DNA of 64,000 bases from the NCBI GenBank assembly GCA_015039465.1, contig MU130073.1:219787-283786 (forward strand). Reading direction: 5' to 3'. Within the stretch, counting starts at the first letter, position 1; every line of letters begins with the position of its first letter. The notes beneath the pieces are model-generated. The model did no database searches, was not told the origin of the DNA, and worked only from the letters and a program-made list of their open reading frames with translations. The stretch comes from Phlegmacium glaucopus (Eukaryota; Basidiomycota; Agaricomycetes; Agaricales; Cortinariaceae). Below are positions 1 through 12,472 of the stretch, piece by piece. Made by a program: the position numbers and the translations under genes.

Positions 1-1667
1 CAGAATCTCCACTTGGACCTCGACCCCCTCCGAAAATAAATCGAGCTCGCACAGACGCTCAGCGGGACATTTCCTCGTCTGTAGCGCTTACAAGTCATCG
101 TCGACCAAAGTCTTCGTCAGGAAGCGCCCGCTTAGGACCTCGTCCCTTGGCCCCACGCCGGGGATACACTTATTCCGCAAGTGAGAAACGTGATCCTGAC
201 TCTTCTGAGATTGGACCTTCGTCCATTGGATTTTCGCATCACCTACATCAACTTCAAGCAAGGATATCATCCAATTCGTCTCAGAGACCTAGGTCCTCAG
301 CTGGGCCAACTGTTCCGTTTACGGAAGCCGAAAAAAAGGCCATGTTTTCAGAATCCAGGATTCCTTCAGTCTCAGTCCGTAGTCGTGACCTGCCTATCAC
401 TCGACCTCCCACACCTGTTCTTGCACCCATTGTAGCAAGCCCCCATCTGGCTAACGACCTGCCGCCTTTGACGGTGCCACAATTTGAAAGCCCGCATCCC
501 CAACACACCACGGACGATATCACGCAGAAGGTTAACGATCTCGTACATGCAGTCACTCAGCCTCAAGCCCACGTGTCTGTAACGCATGCCACGGATTCTA
601 CCAAGGTATTCGTCCATTCGAACGACAAGCAGGACAAGGAAAATCAGACCGTTGACGATGAAGGTTGGAATCACGTCAGTGCTGACATTGGTCATTCTGG
701 AGGAATTGGTTTAGGGGTTGGACTGGCTGAAGGTAGGGCTGTCGGAAGAGACCTTGCTAATGTTGGATCTACTGTCGCCAAGGCCAAGAAAGACAAGGAT
801 AAGAAAGGAAGACGTGAGTATTTTGCTCCTTATGCATTTATTTCTTGAAACTAAAATTATACAGCACCACCACTCGAGTTACCTTTACTTAACCCCAAAA
901 GATCGGCCTTCGCAATACTCGGCTCTCCTATCGCCCTCTCATCGCCTGTGCACCAGAGCGCAACGAGTTCCAGCAGGATTTTAACTTCGCCTGTGGTCGG
1001 GGAATTTAAAGGCTGGTTCTCCAACCTGTTCAATTGGAAGCCCTCAAGCAGTCAAGGAGGCGTTCTATACTCCGTTGACGATTTGCAGCAAACGAGATTA
1101 AACATTGCGAGGCTCCTTGAGGGAATTGGTATAAATCTCGGTCACAGTGCTGCTGATCATCTTCAGCCAGAGTTATCCAATGTCCTCCTTTGCCGCATCG
1201 ATCAACCGACCACGGATCCGGTGAACGGCATCACTTTGAAGAGTGTACGCTTCCGGGTTGAATTCAAAGCTGGCCCCAGGCCACCTGATTCCCAAATACC
1301 GATGACACACAATAGGGATGACAATGCATATTTTTTGGCAGCGCCGGCTGGCAATCCAAACCAATTGGCTACAGGCAACGGCAACGCTGGCAATTCCTCG
1401 CGGCCCCGCGCAAGCGTCTTACTTGGTCGAAGCGTTCCCTTGGTCAGTCCAGTCGCGCTTCCAAAATGGGATTTTCCGCCTGGATGCCTTTGCGCCATAG
1501 CCTTGATATACGAGAAAGGCTCAATGTCGACTTTTAGGGCTGTTTGGCGCCAGTTGAAAGCAGAATACGGTGATGCCTCCACTGCTTACCCCTGCTCTAG
1601 TCCCGCCATACTGAATACTCCGGGTCCGTTCTCGGAGAGTCACCCCCAAAGAGGCGTTCCCGTGTAG
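1..1667 (+). CDS. C-terminal part of a probable Ser/Thr protein kinase (KA1-like tail), 5' incomplete
   Basis: The reading frame is open from base 3. It runs to a donor at 814, skips intron 814-864, and continues in frame from 865 to the stop at 1667. The first ~270 residues are Ser/Pro-rich and disordered. The last ~190 hold a conserved-looking block starting FKGWFSNLFNWK, then VLYSVDDLQQTR, a strand pair ending LKSVRFRVEF, and a final helix near EKGSMSTFRAVWRQL. That order (hydrophobic strand pair plus a final helix after a Gly-Ser turn) resembles the KA1-type membrane-binding tail of fungal CAMK-group kinases such as GIN4/HSL1/KIN1. The kinase domain would lie upstream of the window, so the kinase identity is inferred from the tail alone. 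There is no ATG here; the gene enters from outside. Confidence 0.6.
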
Positions 1668-4600
1668 TTGCTCCCACGTTTGGGCGTACATTTTAAGTTG
1701 GCATATTTATGTATAGTCTGGTGTATAATCATGAATGCTCCTTTCTGAGTACTTTTTCTTTGCCCTTCCTCTTCCTAAGCACTCCAAAGTCGAACGGTCC
1801 GTTCCATCCGGTTGTTTGTTCTCCAAGTTTGCAACAAACATTGTACATCCAAAGCCTGTCTGAATGCAGGTCATGTATGGTAACTCGAGTGGCCTTGAGT
1901 CATGGTAAGAAAGCTCTCGCCTACAAGTCATTCGATCATCAAGGACCTTATCGGCTCAAATATTGAGCAATGATGCGACGAAGTATAGTCCCTAACCAAA
2001 ACTACATCTTGCGGAAATCAAAACCAGTTATGATACCGTTGACTAAGGTCAGACGGTGAAAACCATGCCACAAGTACGGCCGTTAGTTTTTCTCGGATAT
2101 ATTATGTGAAATCGAAGTACCTTGATGAATTTCTTGTCTATAGTTTAGCGAGGCTCGTGGTTCAATTTTGGAGTATATAGCCAACTTACAGCAGGTTGTG
2201 TAGCCTTGTTTTAAATTCTTAGGGCCCAGTTTCTTGGGTTAGAGTGATTGAGACCATCTCACAATAATTGTAAAAACCTTAGAGATGCTTTAAATACAAT
2301 CTCTGGTACTCTATGAATGTCGCCAAAGTCCGGTTTTACTCAAGCGGACATATTTCCCACCACCGCCGCATCAGGGTCTTACCTCACCGGTAGAGGTTTT
2401 TATATCTACCTTGGTCTTAATCGGATAGAAGCAATACAGCCACAGTAGCTGGACATCCACAATTTTAAATAAAACAAAATCACTCAAAATCCTCATCATT
2501 GGTAATTACTGATTAGTCGCCTTGTTTTAGAATTGCTGTGATTCGCCAGTGCTACAATCTCCCAATTACGAATCCGTCACGGCAATGTCAATTTTTAGCT
2601 TCTTATAGCCACTCAATGTTCACTCTCTGCTTATGCTCATGTCATGTGCGATATCTCGGAATAGAATTCTCCACAGTTCCAACAACTTGAAACAAGGTAC
2701 TCAAACTTGTGTCAAAATGTAATCTATGTATGTACATTCCATATATTAGGAAATATGAAGGTCTCCCTGGCTCGGGGGCCTTGACCAATCTTGGCGAAAT
2801 CTTGGTATCCGGAAATGTCCTAATGCAAGCGCCGTTTTCACAATAATCCCTGGATGGAGATCTTACAAAAGGGTCCTAAACTATAAGGAATAAATAGTCA
2901 GCAACGCAACCACTAGCGGGATTTTCTCCAACGATAGCTCGGACTTGCGGAAGGGTGTGTAATGCGCTTCTGAGAAATCAGGGAGGTTCCTCGTAGCCTG
3001 TGAAAATTTCTGACCAAAACGGGTGGTCCATAGATGCTCCGTGTTCAATGGGGAAAATGGGGAAAATGGACAAAACCGTGAATGTCAATTCAGTTCCGGC
3101 TTCTGATTCTGGTGTGGCATAAGCACTAGTAAGTAATGCACGTGCCAGCCTGAAATGATAGGGGGATTAGGAGGGTTGCTTCCGTGATACGATGATCTGT
3201 GGAAATAGTGTACTTTTAAAACGTCACTGAAATCCACATAGAAGGATTGAAGATTGCGGGGAGGCTGCTGGAGGCTGTGGGACTTGGGGAGGAAAGTGCC
3301 ATGGCACTGGGTAGCCTTACCACCATACCTGGCCTCAGCGCCCGATCAGAGATACTAACGAAAAGGCGCTCGGGTTGGCCCGGAGAGTTTGACTGTTGCA
3401 TCAGCCCCGCCCAACTGTCCTAGTGGGTGGGAGACGTAAGCTATGCATCGTGTCCGATAAGTTGTCGTGTGAATTTGTCAACAACCTCGATCTGAAGCTG
3501 AAGTTTTTAAAACGAGGCGGATAAAAATTAATGCCTCAAGCCTAGGACTTGAAGCCTTCGGTTTGAACACGCGTAGCGCACTGGGCAGCCAGACTACGTG
3601 TTGTGAAAAGGTTCATGAAGTCCTTACCCCTAGTATTAATTAATCTGAAGTATCGAATGTATGCAGGGCTAGATCACGTCATGATATGCATGTACTTGCT
3701 TATTCAAGTTTGCTGTTAACAAGACCTCATGGTATCGTGGAGAGTGAGGCAGTAATAGAGCGCCTATCATTTAGCGACTGATAGCAACTAGTCTTTCGGT
3801 GCTTGTGGGAGGACCCGATAACTGAGGCTATGCAATGTTTGGATGACCCGATTCGCCCGAAATTCGAATCGAGTCACAATAATTTAATAGACAATGGAGG
3901 CCATCTTCAATTTTATGGAAGCCGGACCATAGGTGCCTTTTATGAGTCACTTTATTCTCGATAGAAACTTGAGTGCATAGCCAACGCAATTCTTTAGACA
4001 AAAGATTGTAGAATGTAGAATTGGCCAAAACTGTATTTGACACTCCAATTTCTAATGTTTATTTTTATTACCCAGAGCCAATCGGATTTTCTACGTCGAC
4101 GTTGAGATGGCTACCATTATGCTGGTCCTGAGAACAAAAGGGTCTGGTCCGCATCTAGCAGCAACTACCGGTGCCTTTGATAAAGAGTATAGGTAGATTT
4201 TCTTCCTTGATACTAATCGGGTACATAGGGTAGATACGGGAGACAATCTATCTTCATCACCAAGGGATGAGGTGCGCTTGAGAGAAGGTCTATATAGAAT
4301 GAGTTGATAGCCAATCTGAGCAAGATGGACTAGAGATAGATTATCAGAGTCACAAAGGTAACGGGTGCGCTGTAATTGGATAGTGATCGCATCGATAGGT
4401 ACTACTTTGGAGGCATAATATCTCACAACCAGATTCCTGGGTGGTATCTCTGACTCTAAACAAGTCAACCGCAGTATTTTTTTTTGACTACGCTCCAAAA
4501 CGCAAAGGTTAATGTACAATGGACTAGTCTGCATTATTTTCCCATGCTGTTAATCTCTCCTTTGGGATGTCAGTTCTTTCTGAAAGAAAGGTTATGATCA

Positions 4601-4891
4601 GCGTAAGGGAACAGCGCCACTGTGTCTAAATTAGGGTGGCGTTCGCTTGCATGCCTTTCAACCTAGCCGCGGCAAAATTCGAGCGAACGCATGAAATTTT
4701 TAAGATGGATAGAAGGGGATAGATTTCAAGGAGAAGATGTATCTTTCATCGATCCTGCAAGCACGTGCTGTGAGTGTGCTGTGTTTGTTGATGTGCCGTA
4801 AGAGTACAACAGACTACAATTGCTTCCAAACCACGAAGCTGCTCCACTGCGGCTTTCCTCCCTATTTAACCCACTTCTTTCTTTCACCACT
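1668..4891. other. 3.2-kb intergenic stretch with no gene recognised
   Basis: No open frame here shows family motifs or splice-linked continuation. The longest is a 147-codon minus frame at 4091-4534, with no recognisable motif and no neighbouring exons. The stretch is AT-rich and resembles decayed intergenic DNA. The first few hundred bases presumably include the 3' UTR of the kinase gene. Confidence 0.5.
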
Positions 4892-5659
4892 ATGGCGATC
4901 CTTTTCCCCCACCACAACATGCAGTCGCATCATATTAGACGTATTAGACGTAATGCCACTGCTGTAATGGCAGGTACCTTTGACATCCGACCACCTAGGG
5001 ATGTCCTGACGAGTCTGCTGAATGGAGTTGGTCCCTATAAAGCCGTCGAAAGAGATGAAGAGGCACGACAAAAACGAAAAAAAGAGAGGAGGGAGCGTGA
5101 AAAAGAGAAGAAGCGTTCAAAGGCTGCGGCACGAGCTCTTAACAAGACGCTTACTGGTGACTTAAATCTGCACGCGTCTACCGATGGGAATTTTGCTAGC
5201 ACCAGTTCTTTGCCGCAGCCCTTACCTGTCGCGACTACAAGTACTTCATCGTTTTGGCGCGCGAGGCCAACGATCCATATCCCTGCTATCCAACGCTCTG
5301 TCTCGGTTACGCCTTCGCCGACATCCTCTCCACATCCCCTACAATTCAGCCCGAGTTCGACGCCTGATCCATCTATATCTTCAAGTACATCGCGTACTTC
5401 CTCCAAGAGGCCACGTACGCCTGCAGATGACGAAGTCATCGGCTCTCAGTCCCGCACTCAATCCGCAGCGCCAGCGCCTCCACGCAAGAAGAGGGTTGCG
5501 GCAAAGAAAGGATGGAAGGGATGGGTCGAGGGCTCGCCGCCTCCTTCACAGAAGCTTATCAACCTCGATGTTCCCGTTTTGCAAGAACGACGTACTCGCA
5601 GCGGGAAAAATTTCGATGCCATCGGTGTGGGCAAAGAAAGTTGGGTCAGCCTAGTTTGA
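4892..5659 (+). CDS. Basic, disordered nuclear-type protein of unknown function
   Basis: An intronless 255-codon frame. I chose the ATG at 4892 because the upstream extension of the frame has no ATG; in-frame ATGs at 4919 and 4967 are alternatives. Around residues 60-90 lies a strongly charged Lys/Arg/Glu helix (KKERREREKEKKRSKAA), likely coiled coil or RNA/DNA-contacting. Ser/Pro-rich low complexity follows, then a basic patch (PPRKKRVAAKKGWKGW) that looks like a nuclear localisation signal. The C-terminus RRTRSGKNFDAIGVGKESWV looks conserved. I cannot assign a family. It could be a short chromatin or ribosome-biogenesis factor, but nothing in the sequence proves that. Confidence 0.6.
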   Translation: MAILFPHHNMQSHHIRRIRRNATAVMAGTFDIRPPRDVLTSLLNGVGPYKAVERDEEARQKRKKERREREKEKKRSKAAARALNKTLTGDLNLHASTDGNFASTSSLPQPLPVATTSTSSFWRARPTIHIPAIQRSVSVTPSPTSSPHPLQFSPSSTPDPSISSSTSRTSSKRPRTPADDEVIGSQSRTQSAAPAPPRKKRVAAKKGWKGWVEGSPPPSQKLINLDVPVLQERRTRSGKNFDAIGVGKESWVSLV

Positions 5660-6632
5660 TGTGACGGTTAGTTATCCCCTCTTTTCAGCAAAAGAGTTCA
5701 TATCAAGTCTCTGAAGCTAACCACCTTGTTTTGACAGGTTTTGTTAAATTCAGTCGTCGTCGTCGTTGTTGTTGTCATCGTGTACTTTTGGGCGGGTTTG
5801 TCTACCCCCTTTTTTCTGGTAGATTGTAAAATTTCATCAACTTGATTGTTATGCTAACAGATGTCCCCTTGCTTCCTTTTGTCCCCTCGTAGTATCTTTC
5901 ACCAAACCCTCAATGGTGTATTCCTCCTCTGCCCAATTTCCCTGTTAGTAGTATACCATATCTTTGATACTTCTAAGTACTGGTTATAAAAACTGTTTAT
6001 TAGCTATATCTTCAATCCAAAAGAGATGGGCCTTGATCCCTATGAAAACCAAGTCTCTAGTTACTTGGTAGAGGTATGCTCCATACCTCCAGGGGTGGAT
6101 CTGAGAGCGATTCTTCCATATATATGGCAAACATATTAAATGACAATCTTGGGAGAACCTTCTATCCATTCGCCTTAGGCTCATCTCCTTTCATCATTCT
6201 TGATCGTTCAACGCCTCGATCACGAAGGAATCAAATATTTTCGGAGGAGGCAAATCTAATTAAAGAGTCGCCGGTAGCCTTGGAAAGAAACAGGCCAAAA
6301 CATTGTTTTCCATTTTTTACACTCACCAACTACAGCTTCATTTCGACATCTACGTTCAACCGCATCTAGTGCTCTCCGATCTTAACTATACCTAGTGCTC
6401 TGTTACTGAAACGTTTTATACCGCATCACTGCGAACCAGGCTATAACAAAGGCATTAATAAACGGCCGTCTCTCATCGGAGTTAACGAACAACTTTCACT
6501 TCAATCACATCAGAGTCTCACCTCACCCGTAGCCTCCTAGGAAGTAGAAATAAATCAAAGCTCCATACGCTCCATCTCCCTGCGTAGTCTCCGAGAGTCC
6601 CCGTTGCTTGCGCCCTTCCTCGAGTTCTAAAG
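5660..6632. other. Intergenic stretch; 3' UTR and promoter, no gene seen
   Basis: Directly after the stop at 5659 the DNA is T-rich and contains a GTYAG-like donor and a TTTTGACAG acceptor, compatible with a 3' UTR intron. No frame in the rest shows motifs. The last ~150 bases are presumably the MTG1 promoter and 5' UTR. Confidence 0.4.
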
Positions 6633-8498
6633 ATGACTTTGCCTCATCTTCCAACCCTTCCGGGCCCACCATCATGGTTTCCAGGACACATGATGAAATT
6701 CACGCGGATGCTGCCAGCCTTGCTCAAAAGAACGAATGTTGTTCTTGAACTCAGAGACTCACGACTTCCTTTGACCAGTATTAACAGAACTCTCGAAGGT
6801 GTGTTGTTAAAATTCCTGCGTCTCCATCGGACAAGGTCATTACTTTTGGGAGGGCATGGCATGGGTTCCGGATCCTCTTCTTACTCCTTCAGTGTGCATT
6901 GAATACAATGTTTATCGTTTCAGTTCTCTTCTTTGGAACCATGCCGGCCTCGCCGCAAAAGCCTCACACTCTCATTCTTTCATTTCGTCGTCGGCTATCA
7001 ATTCTAATTGTTGTTCATTTCCGATTTAGGTGCTTTGAGAAAGTGGAGGCTTGAACGTGGATGGGACCCAAACAATCCCACGCGCCGTATAGTCGCTGTT
7101 GAAGCTTGTGAACACATCGTGGTGCTAAATAAGCGTGACCTTGTCCCAGAGTGGGGTATGGAGGTGAAATTCAAAAGTCTCGGTTCAAAGGTTAAAATTT
7201 GATGTGCTTCCCTTTTTATTCAGCCTTTTCGCCGAGCGATGAGCAACAAATTTCCTCATCAACAATTGATTTTTGCGTCCTGGCACCGACCACGGGATAT
7301 TCGTAATCTCAGTGAGATTTTAGTAAGTATGTCATCATTTTTCAAATCACCGGATCGTATTCTAAAAGTGAAAACTCACTATCGTTCTTTGCAGACATAG
7401 CTAGGGGATATCCTCATGCCATGGAGCTCAACGTCCTGGTCATTGGGATGCCAAACGTCGGCAAGTCCACATTGCTCAATGCCTTGCGGAATATAGGTAT
7501 AAAGGGCCGTGAGTCAATGTCCACCTTGATTTTGTATTTTTTCAACCGCCTTATTTTTTCTTATAGGTACACCAAAGGCCTTTCAGACTTCCGCGAATCC
7601 AGGAATGACGCAGGCACTTTCCACACGACTGAAACTATCTTTGGATCCTTTGGTTTATGCATACGATACACCTGGTGTAATGCTACCTTTCCTTGGTCGT
7701 GGCTCAGAAGGGGCTGAAAGAGGGGTTAAGCTTGCTCTTATTGGTACGTAACGACCCATTCCCGCGTCTATTGGTAGGATAACCAGCAAGACTGATAAGG
7801 ACTCTTTTGCCCTCTCTATCAGCGGGGATCAAAGAAGGCTTATATGACATGGAAGCGCTAGCTGGGTATCTGCTATATAGGCTTACCGTGCTGAACCCAA
7901 TATGTAAGCCTTCGTTCACAGGAATCCTCCGAACATTGAAACTAAATCACATCCCTGTTTTGTGTTTATCTGGCATCATTGATGTGCTATATCTTTGATT
8001 CTGTTCATCATCTGAACATCGTGTTTTATAGCGCCAGCGTATTTACACCTACTACCGCCCGGAACTCCACCGACCACTGATCTTGAAGAATTTCTCACCC
8101 ATCTCGCACGGCGAATGGGCATGGTGAAACGAGGCGCCGAACTAGACCTTTCTAGAGCCGCAGTCTACTTTGTGAGATGGTGGCGCGAGGAGGGCGGTCT
8201 GCTATCTGCATCATCGTCGACACCAAATATAGATCCAACCCTATTGTCGGACCAAAAACATCCAACGACCCAAGCCTGGGGATTTGATTTCCAGTGGGAC
8301 CTGCCAACTCAAAATGCCGTGATAGGATCAGATCCAAATATTCTCATTCAGTCGAAAATGGAGCAATGTATAGAGGAGTATATAGCCGTGACGGACCGTG
8401 AAGAAATGGAAGAAAATAACATCAGTCAGACTCAGGTAAAGAAGAAGACCATGCTGGAAGAGAAGGAGAGACGCCGATTAAAGTATGGGAGACGGTAG
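6633..8498 (+). CDS. MTG1: Mitochondrial ribosome-associated GTPase (MTG1/YlqF family)
   Basis: Seven exons join in frame: 6633-6798, 7030-7163, 7224-7326, 7395-7508, 7567-7743, 7823-7903, 8032-8498 (413 aa). The product shows the circularly permuted G-motif order of the YlqF/MTG1 GTPases. The N-terminal WFPGHMMK block comes first, then G4 (VVLNKRDL), then G1/P-loop (GMPNVGKSTLLNALRN), G2 near NPGMTQ, and G3 (DTPGVMLP). MTG1 acts at the mitochondrial inner membrane in large-subunit assembly and translation. The splice choice at 7326/7395 (donor GTATGT) was the one giving SEILVNIARGYPHAMELN, as in the family. The C-terminal ~40 residues are charged and less conserved. Intron 1 (231 nt) is longer than the rest. 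Confidence 0.9.
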
Positions 8499-8893
8499 TC
8501 CTACAATTATAATATATTGGTATACCCCAGCATCGGTAAATTTATCCTGCCTCTCTTTTGTCCTCAAATGACAACGACATTATCGAGGTCTCCAGGACGG
8601 AACACCAAGCATGGTTGTCGGAACTAGATGTTGCCTGAGCTCTGGGCCGTCATTATCTCACCCCATGCAGTAATTGGGACTCAGGAGTTTCTCATCTTTA
8701 CCTAACACCACCGGACAGATGACAGTACAGCCTACATTAGAATTGTTTGCAATGATCTTTAACTCCCAAATCGGGGGAGGCCTCGCCAGCCAGTCATCAC
8801 ATGATTTACAGATGTTCTATATATGCCTAGGCCATCGCCTGGGCCGCTTACCCTGCTAGGGTACAGATCGAATCAAGAGCAATCAGATTGACT
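8499..8893. other. Convergent 3' regions of MTG1 and RPB11
   Basis: The two flanking genes converge here. The ORFs inside carry no motifs. The stretch most likely holds both 3' UTRs and terminators; no clear polyadenylation motif stands out. Confidence 0.4.
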
Positions 8894-9484
8894 CTAGAAA
8901 TCCAAATAATCACGACCCCTTGCTCCCCATGCGTTCCCTCCGGCACCGGTACCGCCATACGGATCTTCGCTGGCCAAGGGTCCCCCCGTTCCACCGACAT
9001 TGCCTTCGACATCCTTATATGAAAATTCTCGTTTAAATTTTGTCTCAAGGGAAGACATTGTTCCGATGAGCTTTGTGCAAGCTTGCTCTAGGATAGCTTG
9101 AGGTGTTATGGTGCCATCCGTTTGGATCTTGATGAGGAAATATGGATGCAGCGGATGTGGCACTTTGTAACCAGCGAAAAGAATTTGAGGCATAGACAAA
9201 AGTTGGCTGAGTAAGGGGGGGTGAGATAATTAGGGTGAGATAATTAGGGAGATGAGATATGGAAGAAGACGCCACAAGAACGCACGCTCGTAACATGTTG
9301 CCCAGGGTGTGATCCTGCTTGACGATCTTAATGGTAGCTGCATTCGGGATTTTAGTGTCCTCTGTTACTTCTACACTGAAGGGGGTAGTAGGGTTGACCT
9401 TTGCTTCATTAAGGATAATGGTACAACCTACGGCTTCTCGCCATCCTCAAGCACGTAGAGTTCATGACGATTAGGTGCATTCAT
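8894..9484 (-). CDS. RPB11: DNA-directed RNA polymerase II subunit RPB11
   Basis: Three exons on the minus strand: 9484-9432, 9375-9286, 9206-8894 (151 aa). The start MNAPNRHELYVLEDGE matches the RPB11 N-terminus. Exon 2 supplies DTKIPNAATIKIVKQDHTLG, the alpha-motif of the RPB3/RPB11 dimer interface, and exon 3 begins QLLSMPQILFAGYKVPHPL, a hallmark of the family. RPB11 pairs with RPB3 in Pol II assembly. The C-terminus extends ~35 residues beyond yeast and human RPB11 as a Gly-rich tail ending GRDYLDF. A GTAAGT donor at about 9655 and a TTGATTCAG acceptor near 9510 on the minus strand suggest a 5' UTR intron. The gene is divergent from the uL15 gene. Confidence 0.92.
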
Positions 9485-10010
9485 AATTTATTGCGTTTTT
9501 ATTAGAGCCTGAATCAAAAAATGACTGTTAGTTTGTTTGTGCCCGAAAGGATAACGCGATGAGGTCAGAAATGTAAATTTGTGATCATTGTGATTCACCG
9601 ACAATAAATAGTAGAAAAATACCCATCATATATGGGAGAATGAGGGGAGAGACTTACAATTGGCAACCCTCCCAGCACGACGGACGAGGAAATAGTTGCT
9701 TGCAGAGCCGTGCAAATCAAACTCTATTATTTGGCATTATTTGTACTGTGGCGAACCGCAAACAAGATTTGGAAAGACAACGCCGAAAAGGCACACCAAA
9801 TCGTCAACCTCCCTCAAGGTCAGTATATCTCTGCGGAATCTCTGTTTCAAAGCGTCGCCAGCATCTTCTGGAGGTACATAGCTGTTGAATCTATGTTTTT
9901 TGAACCAAAAGCATGGAGTTTTCAGTTGGATGGATTGGGAACCCCTTTGGATGGCGATCATCTGTTTTTCGTTGCAATAGACTGATGCAACCTATCCTTT
10001 ACAGAAAAAA
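9485..10010. promoter_or_regulatory. Bidirectional promoter region between RPB11 and uL15
   Basis: These 526 bases separate two divergent start codons. Signals compatible with 5' UTR introns exist on both sides: CAAG/GTCAGT near 9820 with a TTTACAG acceptor just before 10011 for uL15, and GTAAGT near 9655 for RPB11. Short frames on both strands (61-91 codons) match no family and are best read as UTR or intron sequence. Confidence 0.5.
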
Positions 10011-10637
10011 ATGCCTTCTCGGTTCTCGAAGACTCGCAAGCACCGTGGCCACGTATCGGCCGGTCATGGACGTGTAGGCAAGCATCGCAAACATCCAGGA
10101 GGTCGTGGTCTTGCTGGTGGTCAACATCACCACCGGTACGTCTTTTACATGGTTTATTTACTACATAGACGATAACTGAAATTCTAATCCTCAGAACCAA
10201 CTTTGACAAATACCATCCTGGTTACTTCGGTAAAGTCGGTATGCGCCATTTCCATCTCACCCGCAACGCACACTGGCGTCCAATCATCAACGTCGACAAA
10301 CTATGGAGTCTCGTGCCTGAGGAGCAAAAGAAGGGCTTGACTGAAGACTCAGATATTGTTCCCGTCATTGACACCTTGCGATTTGGATACGGAAAGGTTT
10401 TGGGCAATGGGCTGTCAGTCTTCTCCTTTGGTTGCTCTGCTTCGGTTGCTCTGCTTCGGCTTCTTACTTTTCTCCATTCGTTTCTAGACTACCGAAATTG
10501 CCTTTTATCGTGAAAGCTCGATTTGTATCAGCAAAAGCAGAGTATGTATCTATACTTCCCCCTTTTGAAAGTGCTCTAATAATTGGTATAGGGCTAAAAT
10601 CAAGGAAGCCGGCGGTGTTGTGTCACTGATCGCTTGA
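10011..10637 (+). CDS. RPL28: Cytosolic 60S ribosomal protein uL15 (L27a/Rpl28)
   Basis: Four exons: 10011-10135, 10195-10413, 10488-10541, 10592-10637, giving 147 aa, the family length. The start [20 protein letters not shown] is the typical eukaryotic uL15 N-terminus, followed by the His/Gly-rich [12 protein letters not shown] loop and the C-terminal [14 protein letters not shown] and [10 protein letters not shown]. It is a structural component of the large ribosomal subunit near the exit tunnel. The ATG sits six bases after a TTTACAG that looks like a 5' UTR intron acceptor, a common arrangement in fungal ribosomal-protein genes. Confidence 0.94.
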
Positions 10638-11662
10638 AATATTTCCTATTACCCGCCTATCATAACTCTTTCTTTCTTCTATGACACATGAATCAAACAA
10701 CATGCCTTCATGACCGAAGTATAGATCACATCTACCTGGTTTCGACACTTGGCGAAGCGTAAGTTGGGAGCGCTTAAAGCCTGGGTGACTTATGAGTAAC
10801 CATCTTGCTGATGCTCAGCACCGAGGTCCCCTTTTACATCAGAGATGTGTACAAGCCTGTTAGATGATCGCATGAAACGGATTATGCAGCCCGAGAGCGC
10901 CTATTATAAATATCCACATTTACAAAGATGCAACATCAGCACCTGTCTCGTTATGTTCATCTGAGTAGGGCTGTGTTGGATTGCTATTTCGCCATGCTAC
11001 CAACGGGAGTTTGCTGTGACGTTAGAAACCCATGTTTCTATCATCCAAAATACTAATAAAATTGCGGTGTTAGATGACATGTTATTAGCCTACAACACCT
11101 AAAGGAAACCTTCGAAACTACGCTCGACCGGTTCAGAACGTATTTCAACAGCCCTGGCTTCGCGATGAGGGCCGTGAGCCTGGAATCATCGAGCTTTACA
11201 TAGTTGGCGATGTCAAAGCAGCTGGAGGGGCTCGATGTCGATATGTTCCGTTTCATTGATACCATAGTTGTTGAACGTTGAACCATAACTCTTGCAGGGC
11301 TGCATTGGCTTGCCTGCACCGGGTCGGGGCGATGAGTGTTATGTCGTCGCCAGAATTTCAAGTTTTCGAGTGCTGGACTCCGGAGTTCTCGGAACAAATG
11401 CCATATTTGGAGGCAAGTGAAAACAATAAAATCCGAATACGCACCCAGAAACTTTTTGACCGCGCCATGTTAGAAACGGTACCAACATGTTATTCACACG
11501 TGAAATACTAGCCGACCACGGTGAAAGGGGGCTGGAATTTGTCATCGGCCAATTTCGTGTGAAAACAAGGATGTGTATAAGTTCACAGAGGTGTAAAATG
11601 CAAGGCTTTTATTTTTCCTTTTCCTTTCTTCTTCCATGAGTATCCTCTCCTCAGTTATCAAT
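10638..11662. other. Intergenic stretch, nothing recognised
   Basis: The frames present (up to 114 codons on the minus strand at 11053-11397) lack motifs and splice-linked partners. Only the 3' UTR of uL15 and the upstream region of the first MAPEG gene are expected here. Confidence 0.4.
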
Positions 11663-12472
11663 ATGGAAAGCCCCCTCTCGCTTTACTCTATCCCAGTGGT
11701 CTGGTTCACGGCTTTTTATCCTGCTACGTGGAAAGTGCGTGCACTTTCGCTATATAACAGATAGGCAAGGAATTTCATGTTGCCATCAGTTCTTAACAAT
11801 CGACAAAGCCATTGGATATAACAAGTGCGTCGAATTCTTCTCGTCAGAAACCTTAGAAGGAATGTTAATATTCATCATCAAAGTGTTCAACCGCGATTGA
11901 ACATTACCAAAGTGGCAAATAACAAAAATATTTCACCAGACTTGGCTGCCCGAATCCAACGTATGGAAGGGGCACATCTCAATGGAAATGAAGCATTCCC
12001 GCTGTGGGTTGCTGCAGTTGTGAGTAAATTACTGTAAAATGCGTCCAAGAAAATATGTATCTCATGACTTGATGTTCTATATAAAGCTCGCGGGAAACTA
12101 TGCCGGCCTTGAAAGTCGCTGGCTGAATACCATGTCTGCTTCATAGTAAGATGTCACTGATGAAACAGGGGGGCCTAAATGACACTTACTGGTTACTTGT
12201 TTTCTTGAAGCGTTGTCCTTCGGCTTCTTTTCAATCATGTTTACATCAATCACGAGAAACCTAGTACCAGTTGGCTACGGTGAGTCTATGCAGCTGATGA
12301 ATTGTTTGTAATGACTGACCTCTAAAATCTCAATGCAGTACTCTGGTTTTCTTTGCCGGCCTATGTGCGTGTTCTTCCCGCAGTCTTTTGTGATCAATAA
12401 TATTGATGAAACTTTTCAGCAATCCCTATGACAATTCTTGTTAAAGCCGCAGCCAAGGTCGCCAATCATTAG
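11663..12472 (+). CDS. MAPEG-family membrane protein, copy 1
   Basis: Seven short exons join in frame: 11663-11734, 11790-11824, 11884-12019, 12087-12145, 12211-12279, 12339-12364, 12420-12472 (149 aa). The MAPEG signature is clear: RIQRMEGAHLNGNEAFPLW followed by LAGNYAGL and a late helix LRLLFNHVYINH. Family members are four-helix microsomal proteins, including glutathione transferases and peroxidases and leukotriene synthases. The substrate here is unknown. The N-terminus MESPLSLYSIPVVWF is probably the first membrane helix. It lies just upstream of a second MAPEG gene with matching exon sizes, so the pair is a tandem duplication. It has an intron between AAV and LAGN that copy 2 lacks. 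Confidence 0.85.

Noticed and set aside
4091..4534. 147-codon minus-strand ORF
   Set aside because: LAQIGYQLILYRPS faintly resembles a helix of fungal transcription-factor domains, but there are no other motifs or linked exons; treated as chance.
5984..6369. 66-97 codon ORFs on both strands upstream of MTG1
   Set aside because: They overlap each other, lack motifs, and sit in a promoter-like AT-rich region.
9640..9985. Overlapping 61-91 codon ORFs on both strands between RPB11 and uL15
   Set aside because: No family match. The positions fit 5' UTRs and UTR introns of the two divergent genes.
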